A DNA stretch of 64,000 nucleotides. Origin: Excoecaria cochinchinensis (lineage: Eukaryota > Streptophyta > Magnoliopsida > Malpighiales > Euphorbiaceae). The notes beneath the pieces were generated by a model. That model was not told where the DNA came from. It saw only the letters and a list, made by a program, of their open reading frames with translations, and made no database searches. The DNA lies in NCBI GenBank assembly GCA_947683425.1, contig CANTUQ010000119.1:4737001-4801000 (forward strand). Direction: 5' to 3'. A program made the position numbers and the translations under genes. Every line of letters starts with the position of its first letter. Within the stretch, counting starts at the first letter, position 1. Shown here in pieces: positions 58,507-64,000 of the stretch.

Positions 58507-59141
58507 ATAAAATGTAACACCCTTAATCTATATGCACACTACGATTCCAACGTTACTGCATGGTTACTTGATTGTCTTTAAACTACTCTTAAGATTATTG
58601 CAGAAATTTGAGTACATTTTTTTTTCACTACACCTATCTACCCTATAGCTATTTTAGTTTCACTAATCATTCATTCAAATACAGATATGCCACCTAATTC
58701 TACCAAAATTTTGGTAAAACTTCCTCTATAATATTGCCTATCCCCCTGTAAACAGAAAGTCTTTACACTTCTAATAATCATATATACATTCACCCTACTC
58801 CATTTCAAACTCCAACACAAGTTTGCCCATCCTCCAATTTAGGTCCATTCACACACTCATACAATAATTCACAAATATCATCACTCAAAGCTTACATCAA
58901 TTGTACAAAATACAAAGATATCACATTAACACATCAAAGCTATCAGCTATAAATAATTATTCAATACAAACTCTTCGATATAATAGTATCCTAATTATCT
59001 ATGTAGTGTACATGCCAACAAGAAACAAGATCCAAATTATCAATTCCCAGAAGTATCATGCTTATCACTTCCTTGTCATGCTTTCTATCCAGCATTACTC
59101 CTTTGGAACAGTGCTGATACTCTCTTGACTTCTATCTTACA

Positions 59142-59187
59142 CCTGCGCTAGGGTAAACCACGCGCTAAGCTTCACGCTTAGTGGTGA
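59142..59187 (-). other. conserved LTR double stem-loop (B right LTR)
   Basis: Minus strand ACCACTAAGCG-TGA-AGCTTAGCGCGTGGT, then AGCGCAGGTGT. Confidence 0.7.
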
Positions 59188-59839
59188 GTACCAAATTTAC
59201 TTATCCAAAGCATAAAATATTAAATATACACATACAACTTAAACATACATACATTAACATTTTTTTATTAAGGTAGCGAATTACTATCTCTTTCCATATA
59301 TCACGTTTTATAATTTATATATATCAATTATCACTTAAGCATAAATTATTTATTTAGCTGCAAGTTAAATATAACTGCTTTGTAAAGTAAAACAACATAT
59401 ATGCAATACATTCAATATTTTCTCAAAAAGCTGAGACTTTATAAAACGTTTATAATCAAGTTTCCAACTTCATAACTGAGATCGCATTGCATTTTGCTCT
59501 TATGTAAAACACGCTTGCCATGCATCACTATACTAATTCCATGGATTAATAAACAGTCAATATGCTTATAACATAGTAATTAATGTCATTCCTACGTTAA
59601 CAATTATTTTAGCTTTCATCTAATTCAATAATATCCACTACCATATACACATGTATGTAGTACACATTGATGAATATAAAGTTCATATAAATACATAAAA
59701 CCACTTCATCATATCACTAATTTCATAAGATCATTTACCAATACCATTTATTTAACTAAAATTTTTATCATAAAACTAACATCTATTTCATAATTTAAGA
59801 TATTAATATGCATCGTTAACTTTTCAAGTAAATATATAT

Positions 59840-59841
<2 letters not shown>

Positions 59842-59901
<60 letters not shown>

Positions 59902-59902
59902 T
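59842..59902. repeat. (CA)n(TA)n microsatellite, B right LTR
   Basis: About 22 CA units followed by 8 TA units. Longer than the copy at 20634-20674. Confidence 0.9.
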
Positions 59903-62244
59903 AAACTTTAAATTTTACCCTTATCTATTATTTAACATCTCTTTATTAGTTTTACTATGTTATCCTTCAACTTACTTCCATCATTAAGTTACTTTATGGT
60001 TTCTTAACCCACATTTACTTACATACTTACCTTCTAACTTCTTGGGACATACATTTAATATAGATTACCAAATTTATTATTTAGATTCACTAATTTACCT
60101 CACTCTATTTATTCATCATTTAATTCCTTGATTCACAAATTTATTTTTGCATTCACCAATTCACTTTTAATTTATTATTTTGTCCCTAGTATTAATCTGG
60201 TAGAAATCTTTGAACCGGATACACGGGACCAATACACTCTAGAGTGATCTCCAAGAATCACTTGCACATTTACAATCCACTTCACTTTGCACTTTAACAC
60301 TTTATCACTTTTGTAGTGAACAATACACTTTAAACATTTAATCATTAAGGTAGACCATCGCGAATATACCAAAACAAAGCAAGTCGCCATGACTTGCACC
60401 GCGATATGGACGTCCCTATGGCTAGCCAACTATATCCTGAACTAGACTTCACTACTAGACTACAAAGGGCAAAAATCATTGAATGTAATTTTAGTAAAAC
60501 AAAACTTTAATCTCTACTTAAAACAAGATCAACATATATTGTAATCCAAAAATGTCAGAAGTAATTCCAATAGCACAAGTTATTATTATCTCAACCACTC
60601 TATTTACTTGCCACATTTCACTAATTTATTTCCACAACATGTCATTAATCATATTTCAACCACCACTCTTTCCTTCCATTCCAATTCACTTCCAATTTAT
60701 TTCGTCAGATTAAGTTTATTTCATACCATACCGATTACATATATATTATTATTTGTATAAGCATTCACTACATCTCACTGGTCCAATTCTATTTATAAAT
60801 TTCCTCATTTAAATGTGTATAACCCAATTACTTTATTTATGACCTGAAACTCTGATTTTCTTAACAATTTAATAAATTTATTATTATAATTACATTTTAT
60901 CTTCCCTCATTATTTAATAATGCCCTTAATTCTCTAATTCAATCAATTACCATATGCCTATTCAAATTACCCTTAATTACTAAGTATATTACATTAGATC
61001 GAAATACTCCTTCTAGTCCTAAAGTTTTATTTCTAACTGCCTCATTTTATTAAAATAACACATATTAAAAGTTCTCAACTAACCATCTATTATTTACCGG
61101 TCATTCCAAAACATGTTATCTATCTCAAACATTCAACTTTCAAACTTAATTTCTATCAGTCTTCACTACTAATACTTACACATATATGTACTCTATTAAA
61201 TCTCTTATATTGCTGGAATTATTTTAGTGACATATTTAGGTTTGCAAGGAAAATTAAGGTACACCCAATTATTATAATTAAATTGAAATCATGAATCACA
61301 CTTTCGAAGTTCTGAGTGAAATCTTTAAAGTTTAAGTGGAAGCACACATGCACAAAAGCAGAAAGACCACAAAAGAAGCAGCATCTTACATGTTCTATGC
61401 TAGCCAGTACTAAATAATAGCAAAGCTAGTAAATTTCAGTTTTGATACACTAGTTTCTAGGTGTAACTCAAGCTCCGTAGGATTAATTTTTTTGGTTGAT
61501 TACTCTTTATCAAGTTGCTTTTGGCTATATCCCTTATTATTATTTTCTCAAATATATATAAAATTTTTGATTCCTAGAGAGGAAATTATAATCACACCTT
61601 TGTAGGCTATTCTTGAATTTCTAAAAAAAATAGAGAACCGGTTCCTGATCTGAAATTAAGGAGGATTTTGCTTAAATTAAATTAAAAACATATTTAATCA
61701 TGTACTATTTTAATGTCATAACTCTTATATATAAACTTAAACAAAGGAATTGAATTATGTCATCCTAAGCTCTATAACAAAGATTATAATCAACACTTTA
61801 AAACTAAAAATTTAACTTGATCTAATATTAGAACAAGGAGAACAATCCACATAATATACGATGGTTCACTCCAAGAAACGGATTCAATATTTAAAGTTAG
61901 AAATAATAGAATTCAAATAATGTATCAAATTATTCACTTAGTTATCCTAATCCTTTAACTCATTACTAATTCGTATAGTTAGTCACTTCTCCCAATAAAA
62001 TGTTCGATTTCACATTTTAGTTCTCTTGAACTTTTACATACTTAAAACATAAATTTTATCATTTACATGCTAATAATTTGTTAAGTTCAATTTAATCAAA
62101 TTAATTACTCAAATAACATAGCCACTTTATCATTTAACTTAGTAAACCATAACAACACACATACTGTAACTATAAATCACATCTTAACAATTTAATTTAT
62201 GTATAAATTACTTGGAAAGGTAAGTTTGGCAGTCACTTATAGGT

Positions 62245-62755
62245 TTTTCTGACATTTTTGGCCCCCTTGGCCATCGCCGGAGGCTCGACGGAGTCCCGTC
62301 GGAGCTCCACCGGAGGTATTGAACCCACCTGATGGAAGCTCGAAGCCTCGGGGTTTCTTTTTCGGTGGTCATGCACCATGAAGGCCGTTCGTTTCGTCGG
62401 AATTGACGCCGAAAGCTTAGGTTCTCTTCTCCTCTGATCTGCTCGTCACCGGCGATTAAGGGAGATCCATGACCACTGTGATGTTCGTCTGCCCACCAAG
62501 ATTCCCACGGTGCTACTCGTGTCGTCATTCGTCAAACACCGACGAAGCTTGCGGTTCTTCCTCCCGTTCTCTTGGAATGACGACGCCGCGACAAAGGGAA
62601 GACGGCATCTTGATCAGCGTTGCGAGGAGCCAGCTGCTCACTGTCGACCATCGCCAGCCACTCGCCCCTCCTGCCATGCTCTGCCATTTCTCTCTCTCTC
62701 TCCCTCTTCTCTTCTCGATTTTTTCCCCCTGTTTTCCCGTTTCTTCTCTTTCCCA
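62245..62755 (-). other. GC-rich leader block in B right LTR
   Basis: Minus strand, same position as in A. An open frame of 106 codons (62528-62208) keeps phrases like GSPLIAGDEQI and RWVQYLRWSSDGTP, related to the A frame. Weak evidence for past coding. Confidence 0.4.
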
Positions 62756-63085
62756 AAATATCTCTTTCTAATTCCAATAATTCTAGCTAAATCTCACTTG
62801 TCTAGATAATTGTAGACACAAAGAAATATTATCACATGTTAAATTTATTTATTTGTATATCTACTTCTATTTATTTATTTTATTCTTGGTTTAACATTTT
62901 CTTGTCCATTTACATGTAAACATACATTATATAAATACATATACATATATCTAAAATTATTTGAATAATTAAATTATATAGCTTTAAAGAAAATTCCACC
63001 TCTTATACGTCAAAAATTAACCTTTGATGAATTTTTTAGCGTGTCCAATTATTAATATAAGCTCTCAAAATTTTGGGACGTTACA

Positions 63086-63090
63086 TTTAC
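63086..63090. other. TSD TTTAC, right copy of element B
   Basis: One mismatch to GTTAC at 19309-19313. Followed by A (63091), the last base of element F. Confidence 0.7.
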
Positions 63091-63091
63091 A

Positions 63092-64000
63092 ATTATCACT
63101 ATTTTGTTGGCATGAAGATCACTGTGATTATCGCCATTTTGTCAACATAAATACCACTATTGATTGTGATTATCTCATTTTTTTGGCATAAAAACCACCA
63201 TTTATTGTCATTATCATCATTTTGTTGGCATGAAGACCACTGTTGATTCTGTTGATTTTGATTATTGCCATTTTATCCATATGAAAATCCATAAATAAGA
63301 TAAATCATGTGCCATGTAGTGAAAACCCATGTAAAAGAAGCTTGAAACTCTTTTTCAAAATAGGACAGGAGAGGCCTCACTGTTGCGCTAGCGACAAGAA
63401 GTCGCGCTTGCGACAGTGAGGGGAAGAGAGGCCAGTCACGAGTTGCACATGCTGTCGCGACTCATGGTGCTAGCGCCTCCCACCTCGCAGTAAAGGGACA
63501 GTCATGAGTCGTGAGCCTCTCTCATGACTCGTGAGGCCAACGCTTCATAGGAAAGAGGAGGTCACGAGTCATGATCCTCCCTCACGACTCGTGATGCCAG
63601 GAGAAGAGGGCACGAGTTGTGATCCTCGCTCATGACTCGTGACCTTCCCGTACTATCACCCACCGTGAGAAGGAAAAGAGCTGATTCTATCGCGCTCGCG
63701 ATGAACGTCGCGCTCGCGACAGAATCGATTCTCCTCAATCTCCAGAAATGTAGAAATAGAATTTGAAGTAAATCAAAAACCATCTTCACCCAAACCCATA
63801 TGTCATGCAATATTACATAAACATGTACCTTTAGTGCTCTCCAATGCTTATAACAATTATAACTCAAATTACATAACAATTACACAAATCAAAACAACAT
63901 ATATTAAGGTTATACAAACCCAGAAATCCATCTCATATTCATGTTCAAACTCTTCAAGAATTGACATGCAAATCCTTATAATTCTTCTATCTCAAATCAT
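63092..64000 (-). mobile_element. LTR G, right part, continues past the window
   Basis: Starts with TSD ATTAT of F and resumes the tandem array (units with GATTATCGCCATTTTGT and GGCATGAAGACCAC up to about 63290). It then has a mixed CpG palindrome array (63374-63725) and CAAACCCAGAAATCC (63914), the G version of the donor-like site. The outer end is not in the window. Confidence 0.75.
63374..63725. repeat. mixed CpG palindrome array in LTR G
   Basis: Contains both unit types: TCACGAGTCGTGA / TCATGACTCGTGAG units (about 63430-63650), and TCGCGCTCGCGATGAACGTC then GCGCTCGCGACAGAAT (63690-63725). Confidence 0.85.

Larger units (their letters stand above)
19314..63085 (-). mobile_element. element B: non-autonomous LTR retrotransposon with captured DRM fragment, split by C and D
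   Basis: B proper consists of the left LTR (19314-22003 and 40310-42152), internal DNA (42153-42526 and 57289-58512, about 1.6 kb) and the right LTR (58513-63085). It is on the minus strand; the right LTR is 5'. A degenerate primer site TTGTATCAGAGC lies at 58495-58506. The polypurine tract AAGGGGGGGAGAATT is at 42153-42172, preceded by TTCGAGGATGAAATTTC. No pol. Same family as A, as shown by end sequences, GC-rich leader, hairpin and captured gene, but older, with LTR microsatellite and point differences throughout. Confidence 0.88.
58513..63085 (-). repeat. right LTR of element B (5' LTR on minus strand), uninterrupted
   Basis: 4,573 bp from TGTAACACCC to GACGTTACA. Supplies the undisturbed target sequence for element D at about 61219-61228. 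Contains a double stem-loop (59142-59187), a (CA)n(TA)n tract and the GC-rich leader (62245-62755). The donor-like site found in the left copy reads ATAAGT here. Confidence 0.9.
14707..63091 (-). mobile_element. element F: deleted LTR retrotransposon, split by element B
   Basis: F itself is 14707-19313 plus the final A at 63091. It comprises a full LTR (14707-17563, TGTAACAACCC..GTGGTGTTACA), 153 bp of internal DNA next to its polypurine side (CTTTAAGTTGGGAAGAGT on the minus strand), and a second LTR missing its U5-proximal part (17717-19313 + 63091). Primer site and coding region are gone. TSD ATTAT. Everything from 19314 to 63090 is later insertion B with its contents. Confidence 0.85.

Overview
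This window reads as heterochromatin-like, repeat-filled nuclear DNA of a flowering plant, probably a eudicot. The evidence is plant-type LTR retrotransposons with tRNA-iMet-type primer sites, a Tat-type element with a second RNase H, a Ty1/copia gag relic, AT-rich introns/UTR-like DNA, and sequence recognisably derived from a plant DRM (RNA-directed DNA methylation) cytosine methyltransferase. I see no intact host gene, rRNA, tRNA or bacterial operon. Nearly all of the 64 kb is explained by retroelements, each placed by its TG..CA ends, target-site duplications (TSDs) and, where available, an undisturbed second copy of the target.

Layout, left part (1-12961): an old plus-strand LTR piece (1-885), a diverged AT-rich LTR-like stretch (886-1973), then a decayed Ty1/copia gag (about 1996-2269 and 11142-11690). 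Element H (2270-11136, minus strand, TSD GTACG) splits it. H has 3.7-kb LTRs around only 1.44 kb of internal DNA with a broken gag zinc-knuckle gene. Next comes a plus-strand LTR fragment with a TATA box (11719-12961).

Right part (12962-64000) is one nested set. LTR G (minus) starts at 12962 and runs past the window end. F (14707-63091, TSD ATTAT) sits in a tandem repeat of G. B (19314-63085, TSD GTTAC/TTTAC) sits in the last base of F. Tat-like element D (22004-40304, TSD CTGAC/GTGAC) sits in the left LTR of B, and solo LTR E (32591-35195, TSD GTATC) sits in D. Solo LTR C (42527-57283, TSD GGCCC) sits in the internal region of B, and young element A (43219-53901, plus strand, TSD TCACA) sits in C.

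Most notable content: A and B belong to one non-autonomous LTR family whose internal region carries a captured, intron-free, frame-broken fragment of a host DRM de novo cytosine methyltransferase. It covers UBA domains through the start of the rearranged catalytic domain. The element thus carries a piece of the enzyme that normally silences such elements. Second, several LTR families (H, C, E, F, G) share arrays of CpG-centred palindromes (TCGCGA..TCGCGA or TCACGA..TCGTGA). All but D, and F where unclear, share a tandem double stem-loop ending in GCAGGT with compensatory changes between families. Sites resembling a splice donor and acceptor flank this interior, suggesting a possible LTR intron.

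D is the only element with recognisable pol. It is dead: the YVDD part of reverse transcriptase is deleted and there are stops and frameshifts. It still shows RT, RNase H, archaeal-type RNase H and integrase in order, and its 3' untranslated part holds two satellite-like tandem arrays. None of the elements here encodes a complete enzyme set, so the recent copies (A, H) must have been moved by proteins supplied from elsewhere.
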